Virus record (IMG/VR): IMGVR_UViG_3300025151_000102
Span: 1 to 40,086 of that record
Length of the DNA stretch: 40,086 nucleotides
Direction: 5' to 3' (one strand)
Source of the DNA: a virus
Part shown: positions 24,034 to 34,020 of the stretch, one piece after another
Layout: the number at the start of each line of letters is the position of its first letter
How positions within the stretch are numbered: position 1 is the first letter of the stretch
Program-made: the position numbers and the translations under genes
Notes under the pieces: model-generated
Database searches by the model: none
The model's input: the letters and a program-made list of their open reading frames with translations, nothing else
Told to the model about the DNA's origin: nothing

Positions 24034-27000
24034 TACCACACCGCCCTTGAAGCCCACAGCTCACTTACTTCATCATCTGTTAATGGATGATTGAATACTG
24101 CAACATTAGAAAGATAGCAATTGCTTAGGTAATACTCAACCGACTGATCCATACCTGCATGGCCGTTTGAACTGGTAGCGTAAGTGCTTGAGCCTGTTTT
24201 GCCTACATTCATAGGAATATTACTTACAGTACTGTTTGGTGCGCCGTATGTTGCTTGAAACATTCTACCATGAGATTTGTTATTTGCGTCAGAATCATTG
24301 ATGAGGTTCTTTACGGCAGAAAGTCCAATCAAAGTCGTATTAGTCGCAGCAGTTGTTCCTAAAGCTGAAGGTATAGTAGCAGCGGCACTTTGAGCTGGCG
24401 AATAACCAGAATCTGTTGTAGCTCTAAGCCAGTTGTTTATTGAAGCAGTACCGACACCGCCAAGATTTACCTGTGATTGAGTTGTTTTGAAGGGCAAATC
24501 ATTTCCTGTTTTGCTAATTTCTCCATTACCATGACCGGATTTGCCGAACTTAACATACGATTCGTTTGAAAGATATAGTGTAGCGTTGCTTCCTGTTTTA
24601 GTAAATACAACATGAGTCCAAGCATCACGATCCACACGGCAACCAAGCCTCTCAACATCGTGCATAAACAGTATCTTTGTTCCATCAGCTTCACAAGCGG
24701 CCAATGTGAATTGAACATACTGGTCGTTGTTTTCGTTGGTTTCATCGCCACCTGCTAAGAATAGACCCCAAGCTCTACCCCCCGAATCCAAACCAGATAT
24801 TATCGGCCCTGCTGCGGGTTCTCCTGATGCGTCTGCATTATCACATTTGAACCACGCACTAATTGAGAAGTCGCCCCTACAATCAAAATCTTTCATAGGG
24901 CCATACTCAGCTTCAACACCCGAATTGTAATTGTAGGCCGCAACCGCCATTCCATAATCAAATAACAATCCTTTGTCAGTTGTATCCTCCCCATATGCAG
25001 CTCCATTAGTTTGCGTAGATGCTCCTGTGAATGTCAGTCTTAACGGTGAGCCATACAAATCTTCTGTAATTACTGCGTTGCTTTGTGAATATGTTGCAGA
25101 TGAGAATGTATCATTCAATCTCGCATAAAAACGACAGGCATCTGCCATATTGCCCGAACTATCTATTCTGAGCTTATGGTGTATCCCCCTCAATGTGTTT
25201 TCGTTTATCGTATCTTCATTTGTTATGTCTGTAAAATCGAGAACGGCTGAAGCTGTTGATGTTTCGTGTAGGTTTTGAAATCCGCTAAATCCAGTAGGGC
25301 CTTTAGATAGGAAGTGCTTGTAGTCCGATGAGTAATCATTTGCTGTTCCATCGCTTATGTCGAGTACCACACCTGTATGCCCTCCGCCAAAGAATACTAT
25401 TCCATTAGGATCAAGGCGAGGCCACAGTATCTCAACATCTATGTTGTTGATTTCCGTACTTGCATCACCCACATCTTCATAGAAGATTTGATAGAAAGAA
25501 TCCAAATCCTCTCTTGGGTATATTCTTTGAATGTAGAATGAGTTTGTTGATGTTCCAGAACCTACCGATTGACTGATGTATTCAAAATCGGCTAATTGCC
25601 CTTTGACTCGCATTATCCCTTTGTTAGTAGCAGAAGTCAATGCCCCTATCCTCTTCATCCAATCCTCAGTTTTTATGCTAACAGCTAATCCTGAGATATA
25701 TCCTGTTGATACTGCTGATGCTACATCTGCTTGAGGATATACCATCTTGCCATTCCATAGGGTGTAGGTAGCCCCATTAGATACTTGAACAACAGAAGGA
25801 GATGCGACTGTCTTTATCTTGCACACACCACCTAATCCATCGTATGACCTTATGTTGCCCTCAGCATCGTGTATAGAACCGTGTGGTGCGCCTCTAAATG
25901 TGGATATAGGCACATAGGTTTCTCCATCTGATCCTATCGGTAGCGGTGCAGGGAATGAGTTGGGGTGATACGACCTGCTGTTGTTAGCCGATAGCCCACC
26001 ATACCCTACTACCGTAGCTGGTTTGTAGGCATAGGGTGTGTTGTTGTTGATATGTACGCAGAAGTTTCTGCCTGTTGCACCGGGAACGGTGCTGTGTATT
26101 ACGATTGAAACCCCTGCTTCTCCATCCCTGCTCTCAGTATCCTTGCCCCTAAAAGCTCGGACATACCCCATGTGCGTTCCTGTATCTGTATTGGTCGTAG
26201 CAAACAAGGGTGGCGGGTCAAAGGCACTACCACCTTGACTATTCTTAGCTTGAGGATGACCCGCCATGTTAATTCGCCTAATGACTTCTTCAACACATAG
26301 ATTGAAGTCACCCATTTTCACAGCAATATCGTTGAAATCCAGCTCTAATGGCCGAACATAGTCTAATGCAGATCCATCGGATTTCTTGCCTTTTAATGAA
26401 AGGTGGCTACATTTCATTATGACTGGAGGATCGGTATAACGGTCAGCAGATGCCTCTTGAACCTCAGTTATATCCCAATCAAAGGCTTCCATGTTAGGGC
26501 CTTCTTTGATTAGGTATCGAGCTACATTATCAGGGTCTTGTTGTCTTGCAGATGAAGTCTTGCCTAACAGATTACAAGCTGCGGTAGCCATTTCTTCGGC
26601 CAACAATGGTGCTAATTTCGAGAACTCATATCCATCCAATGAGCTTGGAGTACCATGTGCTGAGTTGTAAGCTGTAATTACATCAACCAAATTAGCTATG
26701 AAGTCTGCATTTGTTACTGCGGTTGAGCTGTTGCTACCATCTGCGTTTTGCACATATCCTATGCCAAAGTGTATGTATCCACCCAATGTAGCTACAGAAC
26801 CTGTAAATAGCCCGTTGGGTGTTGTTGAGTCTTGGTCGGCCAATGTTACTGGATGGCGTATGGGGATTCCATTTATTCTCGTTAAGGTGGTAGCGTTGGT
26901 ATATGCAACCTTTACTAATTGACCTAAGCCATCGTTAATCGTAGGGTGGCCTTCACCGATTGTAATCCAAAAAGCAGTATCGCTACAGTATGAGGAATCG

Positions 27001-30000
27001 CCTCTCTCATTAGTGGCTTTAGCGAATGCAGAAGCATCATCCAATGTGAAAACACCATTATTGTAACCCGTAATAACGCCTTGAACCGATGGTCTTTGGC
27101 ATCTTGAAATCCATCTGCCTGTTTCAGCCGTAATGAAATCCCAATACTGGTCTGTAATCTCAATTGAGGCCACATCGTCAGCCATCCCCCAGTCAATAGA
27201 AAACCTGCTTTCGTATGTTTTCATCTGAGGTCTGTTTGTTGCCGTCATGGTGCAATCAATACTCATTTTAGTGGATCTGACTGTGGATAGCGGTGTCCTT
27301 GAATCGTTATCCGAGTTTTCAATTGAATCAACATCGAAAAACATAGAGGGGAATAGCGGTATTTCGGTAATAGCTCTTGTTGAGGCATAATAGGTGGATG
27401 CTTGCTTGTCATTCCTAACTGAGGCATTACCACTACCTACTATTCTGTCCTTCCAACCGGGAAATAGCGGGTGTTCGGTGTATGTGGGTTGAATATCTAT
27501 TCCGCCTTGCCCTAATCCGCCTAAAGTCAAGCTAACTGTCGGTGTTCCTAAATCTCCTATCTCCTTAATCGGAGAACCTTGACTCAAATTGAAATCTCGT
27601 ATTGCCCTGCTATCTGCAATATCCATTAGTATTGAACGCCCCCTCAATACCAATTGAGTAGTACCCATATCGTCAGATATAGGAGCTACTTCTTCGATTC
27701 TTCCTTTCATGAGATTCAATTCAATTATAGCGGTTGATGAATTACTGCCCCCATCCCTTGTAGTCAGTATGTCGTCTAATGTAGCAAATCTGCTTCTCTT
27801 AGCTGGATGGACTAAGACCAAGCTCTCATCTGTTTTGAGATCGTTGTCTATCAAATCAAAGCCTGTTAGATTAGAACGTCTAAATGATGCAGGTGTTTGA
27901 GTTTGGCCTCTATAATCGGTCTGTTTTGACCGTTGTATGTTTTCTATGAATAATGAATGGTATTCCGAGTTGCTTGTGTCATCGGGGGTGTTAGTGCTTG
28001 GAACGGGCTTTGGTCGGCCATATCCTTGAATGCCCGTGCCTACTGTAACTACACAATCTTCGATATTGATGAAAGGAGAGGGTGTTATGTCGCCTGTTGG
28101 TGAAGCTGTTAGTGAATGGCTTGAGAATGTGCCGTTAAATGATGCTGTCGGAACTGAAATTAGCCCGCCCGGAGCTGTAATCTTGAACAGTATGTCTTTG
28201 TGATTAGCAGGTGTGCTTGAAAATGGCTTTCTAAGCCATTCTGAGAGCGACTTAGAGCCAAAGTATGCACTACCGCAGGGAACGGTCTTACGCACGACCA
28301 AATAACCTGTATTCCCTATTGCATGATAGTCGGTAAGCTTGGTGTTAATCCCACTTCTAAGGTTGAACCCTGTTCCAGCTACTACTTCTCCCGTCAAATC
28401 TATTGCATCATAATAAACCAACACTTTCGAAGGGCCACCTGCACTAACAAGTGCGGCTGGTGATTTGATAACTGCAATCCGAGCTTCCTTCTCAGGGGTT
28501 AGGTGTCGGATGTATGCGTCATTGGTGGGAACGCCATTGGATAATTGAGCTGTATGATCTGTATCTAAGCCCTTTAGCATAAATGGCCTAACATCTTCAA
28601 CCGCCAAAGCGACTATTTCATCACGGGTGGATGCAGAAAAGCTGTTTGTATCGTATGCCCCTACCCCTGATTCCGTAATTATCCTATTGAAGGGAACGCT
28701 ACTTGCATCTGTAGCTAATACTGATGATGATGTGTTAATGACTCTTGTAATTCCACCAGAATATACATTCTCAGTAACTTTGACTATATCGTTTTGTCCG
28801 ATTATAGAGCCAATAGACATATCATCGCTAATATATTCAAACGAGTTAGCAATTCCTTGAACGGTCTGCTTCACCGTCTGCTCATCGGGCTGTGGTAATT
28901 TTTTGAGGAAGAAATCACCATCAACCAATGTGTATGATGTTACACCACCCATAGCTGGATATGTATCAGCAGGGTCAGCTAACACAGTAGCACTATTTGA
29001 TGAAAGTGTTCGGCTTTTTGGTGATATAAAATATGCGTCATTGTCAAAACCAGTGCTATCTGAGAATCTTTGATTCTGAGTAAATGTGTATTTTGTGAAT
29101 GTGTCCTTTGCCCTTGTTTTCTGACCGCCTACGCTCGCATGGGTATTCTCATTACCTTGATCTATCAATACATCGGATTTTCCTAATACAAACCATACAA
29201 GTGCATCCGTGCTTGGTGGGAACAATGGCTTTTGAGTTTCGGGGAGATTATCAACGCCATTATTCTGCTCATCATTAGCCAAATGAATAGATGTGTAGCT
29301 CAATTTACTATTTACAAAATCTATTGCAGTAATCCTAACTCTCTCTGGGACTATTGACATGGGATTCATATCAACCGCAGTAGCTGAAGCTGTCGCTACA
29401 TCATCAGCCCATCTTATCATCTTGCTTGCCGGACTGGTGCAAAGACCAGTTAGTGGGTGTGTTCCAGAATGGTTGATTATTGCATTTAATGAAGTTGAGG
29501 CAACACCGCTAAAGTATTCTGCATCGGTCAAGCTTAATGTTCCCGAAGCATACCACGTTTGATTCTTAATGTCCTTCAAATCAACGCCTGTGATGTAAGA
29601 TGCTAACTTTTCTAATGCGGTATAACGATCCACACTTGCATTGGGATTAGCTGGATAATCACGAATCTTGAATGTAGTACCGCTATCGCCTGTGAATGTA
29701 TGTCCTACTGCTACCATAGGCAAAGGCATCAAACCATCATGAGTATCCGGCCCATCTCTCCCTTGATTCGTAACAGCTGCACGGGCATTGTCAAAGAAGT
29801 AAATATCGGGCATTTCAAAATCATCTTCAAATAACCACAGTCCAAGTGTGGTGTCGTTGTTGGTCAATGGTTCTAATTTAGGGTCTGTAATCCCTCGATT
29901 CAATCTTATTGACTCTATTATCCCCCTAAACTCTCCACCTTGACCACCTATAAACAAGTCAGAAGATTTCTCAGCTACTAACGGTTTTTCACCTGCAAGG

Positions 30001-30533
30001 TTTTGTTCAGCAACGAGATCGCCATTGATATAACAGCGAATGAACTGCCTTGTGAATTGAGCTGTGAGCATCACCAATGGTTGTTCTCCAAGAGTAAGGT
30101 CGTGTGGCTTATGCTCACCACCACTATATGTTCCTGAATTGCTTTGAGTAGCTACAGGCACATTGTATGTGGTTTCTAAGCGGTATGTGCGTTCATCCGT
30201 AGTCACATCAAAAACCATCGGCCCAGAAGAAAAGGGATTTCCATAGGTTAGCTTGAACTGACCGGGTTTTTCGAGAACAACACCGCCATAATCTGGGATG
30301 ATACACGCATCAATGGTAAATGCACCTCTAATCGTGTTCAATGGATTGGAAATTGAAGGTTCATGCAATCTACCTATTCTTGGTGCATCGCTCTTAGGCG
30401 ATTTTGCGGTTGCGGCAAATGCAGGGTGTCTTAGATCTATACCCGATTCACGGAACTTGCCTGTCGGCACGACCAATCCATCAGTTAGGCCATTTAGCCT
30501 AACGGCTTTACCATGATAACGAATCAAACCCAT
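24033..30533 (-). CDS. Giant LamG-domain tail protein (2166 aa)
   Basis: Large virion protein with a concanavalin A/LamG-like domain at each end: near residues 60-240 (FTIDACIIPDYGGVVLEKPG ... RCYINGDLVAEQNL ... LFIGGQGGEFRGIIESIRL) and near 1850-2166 (DFSISAWFKCD ... DAWTHVVFTKTGSNATLYL ... VAVFNHPLTDDEVSELW). LamG domains bind sugars or surface proteins, so attachment to host surface glycans is a plausible role. The centre (about 250-1800) is unrecognised and shows no enzyme motif. ATG 30533 begins just after the stop of the upstream gene (TGAGATG); the open frame to 30560 has no better start. Its end overlaps the hub start as TAATG, suggesting the two are made in fixed ratio. Confidence 0.72.
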   Translation of the reverse strand: MGLIRYHGKAVRLNGLTDGLVVPTGKFRESGIDLRHPAFAATAKSPKSDAPRIGRLHEPSISNPLNTIRGAFTIDACIIPDYGGVVLEKPGQFKLTYGNPFSSGPMVFDVTTDERTYRLETTYNVPVATQSNSGTYSGGEHKPHDLTLGEQPLVMLTAQFTRQFIRCYINGDLVAEQNLAGEKPLVAEKSSDLFIGGQGGEFRGIIESIRLNRGITDPKLEPLTNNDTTLGLWLFEDDFEMPDIYFFDNARAAVTNQGRDGPDTHDGLMPLPMVAVGHTFTGDSGTTFKIRDYPANPNASVDRYTALEKLASYITGVDLKDIKNQTWYASGTLSLTDAEYFSGVASTSLNAIINHSGTHPLTGLCTSPASKMIRWADDVATASATAVDMNPMSIVPERVRITAIDFVNSKLSYTSIHLANDEQNNGVDNLPETQKPLFPPSTDALVWFVLGKSDVLIDQGNENTHASVGGQKTRAKDTFTKYTFTQNQRFSDSTGFDNDAYFISPKSRTLSSNSATVLADPADTYPAMGGVTSYTLVDGDFFLKKLPQPDEQTVKQTVQGIANSFEYISDDMSIGSIIGQNDIVKVTENVYSGGITRVINTSSSVLATDASSVPFNRIITESGVGAYDTNSFSASTRDEIVALAVEDVRPFMLKGLDTDHTAQLSNGVPTNDAYIRHLTPEKEARIAVIKSPAALVSAGGPSKVLVYYDAIDLTGEVVAGTGFNLRSGINTKLTDYHAIGNTGYLVVRKTVPCGSAYFGSKSLSEWLRKPFSSTPANHKDILFKITAPGGLISVPTASFNGTFSSHSLTASPTGDITPSPFINIEDCVVTVGTGIQGYGRPKPVPSTNTPDDTSNSEYHSLFIENIQRSKQTDYRGQTQTPASFRRSNLTGFDLIDNDLKTDESLVLVHPAKRSRFATLDDILTTRDGGSNSSTAIIELNLMKGRIEEVAPISDDMGTTQLVLRGRSILMDIADSRAIRDFNLSQGSPIKEIGDLGTPTVSLTLGGLGQGGIDIQPTYTEHPLFPGWKDRIVGSGNASVRNDKQASTYYASTRAITEIPLFPSMFFDVDSIENSDNDSRTPLSTVRSTKMSIDCTMTATNRPQMKTYESRFSIDWGMADDVASIEITDQYWDFITAETGRWISRCQRPSVQGVITGYNNGVFTLDDASAFAKATNERGDSSYCSDTAFWITIGEGHPTINDGLGQLVKVAYTNATTLTRINGIPIRHPVTLADQDSTTPNGLFTGSVATLGGYIHFGIGYVQNADGSNSSTAVTNADFIANLVDVITAYNSAHGTPSSLDGYEFSKLAPLLAEEMATAACNLLGKTSSARQQDPDNVARYLIKEGPNMEAFDWDITEVQEASADRYTDPPVIMKCSHLSLKGKKSDGSALDYVRPLELDFNDIAVKMGDFNLCVEEVIRRINMAGHPQAKNSQGGSAFDPPPLFATTNTDTGTHMGYVRAFRGKDTESRDGEAGVSIVIHSTVPGATGRNFCVHINNNTPYAYKPATVVGYGGLSANNSRSYHPNSFPAPLPIGSDGETYVPISTFRGAPHGSIHDAEGNIRSYDGLGGVCKIKTVASPSVVQVSNGATYTLWNGKMVYPQADVASAVSTGYISGLAVSIKTEDWMKRIGALTSATNKGIMRVKGQLADFEYISQSVGSGTSTNSFYIQRIYPREDLDSFYQIFYEDVGDASTEINNIDVEILWPRLDPNGIVFFGGGHTGVVLDISDGTANDYSSDYKHFLSKGPTGFSGFQNLHETSTASAVLDFTDITNEDTINENTLRGIHHKLRIDSSGNMADACRFYARLNDTFSSATYSQSNAVITEDLYGSPLRLTFTGASTQTNGAAYGEDTTDKGLLFDYGMAVAAYNYNSGVEAEYGPMKDFDCRGDFSISAWFKCDNADASGEPAAGPIISGLDSGGRAWGLFLAGGDETNENNDQYVQFTLAACEADGTKILFMHDVERLGCRVDRDAWTHVVFTKTGSNATLYLSNESYVKFGKSGHGNGEISKTGNDLPFKTTQSQVNLGGVGTASINNWLRATTDSGYSPAQSAAATIPSALGTTAATNTTLIGLSAVKNLINDSDANNKSHGRMFQATYGAPNSTVSNIPMNVGKTGSSTYATSSNGHAGMDQSVEYYLSNCYLSNVAVFNHPLTDDEVSELWASRAVW

Positions 30534-30534
30534 C

Positions 30535-31818
30535 TCAAATACCGACCAATTGCTCAACAACAGCCAAGCTCAATTCATAACTCCAAAATCCATCGCCAGC
30601 TTCGTATGAAGGATTCCAAGTCAGAAGAGTACAAGGTAATGCGACACCTTGTTCCAAATATGGGTTAGGTCGCACTTTTTCGTTATTTACAATTGACACG
30701 GGGTCAAACTCTCTTGTGTTTTGTGAAGCAGAATAATTTGTTCCCGGCCCTGCGGGTACTACGAATTGCCTCAATACTTCTTGGCCTGTGCTTGAACTTG
30801 CTATTGACTCATAAGGAACTCGAACACCTACGATATACTTCTTCACTACATCAGCATCTTCAATTTGTAGGAATCTTGATGCGTCAAAGGATGCAACACT
30901 ATCGGGCAAATCAATTACATCTCCTGTTAGTGTATTTGGAGAGAGTAAAGCACCACCCGCAGACATATTAGCAAGATTCAGTAATTCTTGCACCTTATCG
31001 CCCATCGTCATTTTATTGGAATTAACACCACCAGTCATATTGCTAACATAAAACGCCTTATCCCATTTAGCTCTTGAACCATCAACCAAAGCGTATGTAT
31101 TACTGCCCGCATTTACGCCTTTCTGCACAGTAACTGCAACATCTCCACCCGATCCTACTGATTTGTTTTTGATTAGAATCTGTTCGCCATTATACACGGT
31201 GCTTATGTCGCCTGTTTGGTGGTAATATGAATTATTCATTTGTTGGCCTTTGGCTTGAGATATGGAAAAGGCCGTTGTAAAGGCGGTTGTTGCACCATCA
31301 ATGGTTATATTTGCAGAATTGAGAGCATTCACAATAGTAGTGGCGAGAGAGTCAGATGTGGTTGTTGAGCTGATATTTACACCGATTATACTATCTGCGA
31401 CACTTGATGTTGTAGTGCCGTTGGCGAGTCGTATAGCAGTAGTTTCGCCTAAACCTGCATCAAGTTGCCCCTTTGACTTGAATGAAATCTCAACACCATC
31501 TAAATCCGCTTTTACTGTGTTCCATGAACCTGCTGATGTTGAATACTGCCCATACCATGTTGAGCTGGGGATTGTTCCTGAAGCTTGAGATAGGTCTATG
31601 GTAAAAGCTGATCCTGTTCCCAATACTTCGCTGTCATCATCAGTAACTATGCCCCCTATTGATATACCAACATCTGTAAGATTGGTATCTATGGCGAAAC
31701 GCTGACCTAAGAAAGGAATAGGTGCTACTGTCGTTCCTCGTTTCAAATCAAAGGTGATGGTATTTGCATCTAACTCAATGATTGAGCTATCCCTTCTAAT
31801 AAGTTGTATTTTCGGCAT
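30535..31818 (-). CDS. Tail protein downstream of tape measure (distal-tail candidate)
   Basis: 427-residue protein. The N-terminus (MPKIQLIRRDSSIIELDANTITFDLKRG) and the C-terminus (PCTLLTWNPSYEAGDGFWSYELSLAVVEQLVGI) look like the conserved beta core of tail-tip proteins, with a long Thr/Ser-rich insert between about residues 70 and 260. By position, directly after the tape measure and before the giant tip proteins, it matches the distal tail protein that joins tube to baseplate. The start ATG follows the tape measure stop by two bases and has GGGGTG upstream. The family assignment rests on order, not on a named motif. Confidence 0.6.
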   Translation of the reverse strand: MPKIQLIRRDSSIIELDANTITFDLKRGTTVAPIPFLGQRFAIDTNLTDVGISIGGIVTDDDSEVLGTGSAFTIDLSQASGTIPSSTWYGQYSTSAGSWNTVKADLDGVEISFKSKGQLDAGLGETTAIRLANGTTTSSVADSIIGVNISSTTTSDSLATTIVNALNSANITIDGATTAFTTAFSISQAKGQQMNNSYYHQTGDISTVYNGEQILIKNKSVGSGGDVAVTVQKGVNAGSNTYALVDGSRAKWDKAFYVSNMTGGVNSNKMTMGDKVQELLNLANMSAGGALLSPNTLTGDVIDLPDSVASFDASRFLQIEDADVVKKYIVGVRVPYESIASSSTGQEVLRQFVVPAGPGTNYSASQNTREFDPVSIVNNEKVRPNPYLEQGVALPCTLLTWNPSYEAGDGFWSYELSLAVVEQLVGI

Positions 31819-31820
31819 TA

Positions 31821-33659
31821 TCAGACACCCCTTGTAAAGCCCATTCCTCTTGACCTATTTCTGAATGTGCGTTGAACCTCTTGACTGACGGCCTTAGCTA
31901 TTTCCTTAGCATTACCACCGCCCTTCACAGCAATATTGACTGTGATGTTATCTCCACCGCCACCACCCATGCCTTTGACGGTTACAGGAATCGTTCTACC
32001 ATCTGGAAGAGGAACTACCGCTTCTGTTCCGTGTAATGCAACGGGGTATCCGCTTGTCGGCCCTCTTGATATACCTCCAGACGACCAAGGTGTTAGACTA
32101 CCTAAGAAATCACCTGCCGAATCAGCAATACCGCCCAATGATATTGAATCAATTGCATCAAGCAATTCATTGATTGGATCCATAACAAAACCGATAGCAT
32201 CAGATATTGGGTCTGCTATCGCATCGTAAATTGAATTACCAATACCAAGTAATGAATCTACAAACCAATTAAATGGTGCTAAAATCATTTCACCGATTGG
32301 AGAAACATAATCCAACAAATCACCAAATAAGCCTGTTACATAACCAATAGCGTTTGAGAAAGGGGTAGCTATCGCATTGTATATTGATTCACCCAATCCC
32401 CATAATACACCTGCAACCCAAATAAACGGTGCTGCAATCATTCTTCCAATTGGTGTAAGTAATTCAACCACTTGATTAAATGCGTATATGAATGGTGCAA
32501 GAATAGCTTCTCCAATGTTGAGGAATATAGTAATTAGTGAAGAAAGTAAATCACCAGCTATACCTAACACCGTAGTAATTATCCCCATGAGTATTCCCGG
32601 TATAGCACTCCAATTACCCGTAAAGATAGCCATCCATACATCTGCAATACCACCTAATACTGCAAAGGCGATGCGGAATGCGGCTACTACTATCGCAATT
32701 GCACCTGCAATTAGATTGATGATAATTCTTACCACACTAACAATGCCAACCGCAAGTGGCCCTAAGAAAAATGCAAGAACTTTCGCAGTTAGGACTAATA
32801 TTTCTCCTACTACGATCACAAAGGGCGGTAAGACCGCACCTATCCAACCAATTAAATCCGCAAAGAATAGCAACAAACCGCTATTTATCAAGAAATCAAC
32901 AAAACCACCAAAGATTGTTGATACGGCTGCAAACACCGTATCAAAGTTTATACCAAACGCATTCAATATTTCTCCAATGTATCCGAATACCAACAATACT
33001 GCGGTCAAAATACCTGAATAACCGTCAATAATCGTTTGAAACGCCCCTGTTTCTTCCATATATGCAAATAATTTAGCGAACTCTCCAATTACCATAGCAA
33101 TCACATTGAATGCAAAAACATAGAATTGCATTATTAGCGATATAAGACCCATGATTGCCACTTTAGCTACATTCACCAAAGGCGACCAATCTAATCCAAG
33201 AATTGTAGCTCCTATTTCTTGAAGATGACCAATAACTTCCAATATAGAATCCTTTATGCTTTCAAATGCCGCAAAGAACTCAGGAAATGCGGCTGTAGCC
33301 CCAGCTATTGATCCTGTAAATAACACAAGAGCTGTTGATACTAAAGCAAATATGCCAACAAGGAATAAAATTGACATTTTCATGGCTTGAAGCGTTTTTG
33401 TTAATGGGCTTAATGCGTCATCCAATGCTTCAACAGATTCAGTCATATCATCAACGGTCTTATCTGTGTCTGTAAATGCCTCAGCTAACAGAATAAGATA
33501 CTGCTTTGCTTTCATAAATATATCAGTTACAGGGCCTAATGTCGTGTTCAACGCTTTGTATTTTAATGCGGCCACTTGAGCTTCTTTACTTGATTTCTTC
33601 ATTCCAACCATAGCGTTGGCTAATCCGCTTAATCCGGCTGTAAAATCACCTGCCGCCAT
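31821..33659 (-). CDS. Tail tape measure protein
   Basis: 612-residue protein with the features of a tape measure: alanine/lysine-rich start, several long hydrophobic segments (about residues 95-135, 165-205, 215-345, 350-385), and a C-terminal part with GGISRGPTSGYPVALHG, EAVVPLPDGRTIPV and a glycine-rich DNITVNIAVKG stretch that is common near the ends of tape measure proteins. These proteins set tail length and pass into the host membrane during DNA entry. At about 1.5 angstrom per residue it would give a tail near 90 nm. It follows the chaperone genes, overlapping the frameshift product by 14 bp. Two 51-residue repeats lie near residues 403-504. Length and hydrophobicity suggest a long non-contractile tail, but no sheath gene search is possible here. 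Confidence 0.85.
   Translation of the reverse strand: MAAGDFTAGLSGLANAMVGMKKSSKEAQVAALKYKALNTTLGPVTDIFMKAKQYLILLAEAFTDTDKTVDDMTESVEALDDALSPLTKTLQAMKMSILFLVGIFALVSTALVLFTGSIAGATAAFPEFFAAFESIKDSILEVIGHLQEIGATILGLDWSPLVNVAKVAIMGLISLIMQFYVFAFNVIAMVIGEFAKLFAYMEETGAFQTIIDGYSGILTAVLLVFGYIGEILNAFGINFDTVFAAVSTIFGGFVDFLINSGLLLFFADLIGWIGAVLPPFVIVVGEILVLTAKVLAFFLGPLAVGIVSVVRIIINLIAGAIAIVVAAFRIAFAVLGGIADVWMAIFTGNWSAIPGILMGIITTVLGIAGDLLSSLITIFLNIGEAILAPFIYAFNQVVELLTPIGRMIAAPFIWVAGVLWGLGESIYNAIATPFSNAIGYVTGLFGDLLDYVSPIGEMILAPFNWFVDSLLGIGNSIYDAIADPISDAIGFVMDPINELLDAIDSISLGGIADSAGDFLGSLTPWSSGGISRGPTSGYPVALHGTEAVVPLPDGRTIPVTVKGMGGGGGDNITVNIAVKGGGNAKEIAKAVSQEVQRTFRNRSRGMGFTRGV
32150..32453 (-). repeat. Tandem 51-residue repeat in the tape measure protein
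   Basis: Residues 403-453 and 454-504 of the tape measure align along their length: PIGRMIAAPFIWVAG against PIGEMILAPFNWFVD, then GLGESIYNAIATPFSNAIGY against GIGNSIYDAIADPISDAIGF. Spacing is 153 bp. A shorter third trace precedes them (EAILAPFIYAFNQVVELLTP). Tail length could change by gain or loss of such units. Confidence 0.7.
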
Positions 33660-34020
33660 CCCCTTCCCCTCTCATGTCAGCATTGACACGTTCAAAGAAA
33701 TCTTCCAGCTCCCCCGCATCACTGGTAGTCCGTATAACACGCCCGCCTTTATTGTTACCTTTGTTATACTGCCGTTGTTGCTCTTTACGTTGTTTTTCTA
33801 AGGCTTCTGCCTGTTTTTCTTGCGACACTTGAACGAACATATAATCGAGCATAACACGATCATACGGTTGATTATCCCATGAATGAGGTGGGCAATTGAA
33901 ATGCGTTCCGAGAACAAATCTAATCGTTTGAAAAGTCAAGGCGTTTGTTTGTTCCTTGCTGAAAGGATTGACCTTCCCTTCACTATCAATATACTTCTTC
34001 AAGTTAGGGAAGGTTATTCC
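33646..34020 (-). CDS. Tail assembly chaperone, downstream part made by -1 frameshift
   Basis: This frame continues the chaperone protein after a predicted -1 shift at CCCTTTG. It reads GITFPNLKKYIDSEGK, then ALTFQTIRFVLGTHFNCPP, a charged segment (EALEKQRKEQQRQ) and an acidic end, in all 124 residues. The frame has no ATG and no ribosome binding site at the possible TTG start (34002), and it stays open with protein-like sequence through the overlap, so independent start is unlikely. The fusion with the upstream frame would be about 238 residues. As with gpG and gpGT of lambda, the two products probably coat the tape measure and bring tail tube subunits. It overlaps the tape measure start by 14 bp. 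Confidence 0.72.
   Translation of the reverse strand, partial: GITFPNLKKYIDSEGKVNPFSKEQTNALTFQTIRFVLGTHFNCPPHSWDNQPYDRVMLDYMFVQVSQEKQAEALEKQRKEQQRQYNKGNNKGGRVIRTTSDAGELEDFFERVNADMRGEGDGGR

Noticed and set aside
32488-33021. Long + strand open frame (177 codons) opposite the tape measure gene
   Set aside because: It is the shadow of hydrophobic and alanine-rich codons in a well-supported gene; no ribosome binding site, no recognisable domain and opposite to the strand direction of the late arm.
33646-34002. Independent gene starting at TTG 34002
   Set aside because: No ribosome binding site, while the frame is open and protein-like upstream to a slippery heptamer; the frameshift reading is better supported.
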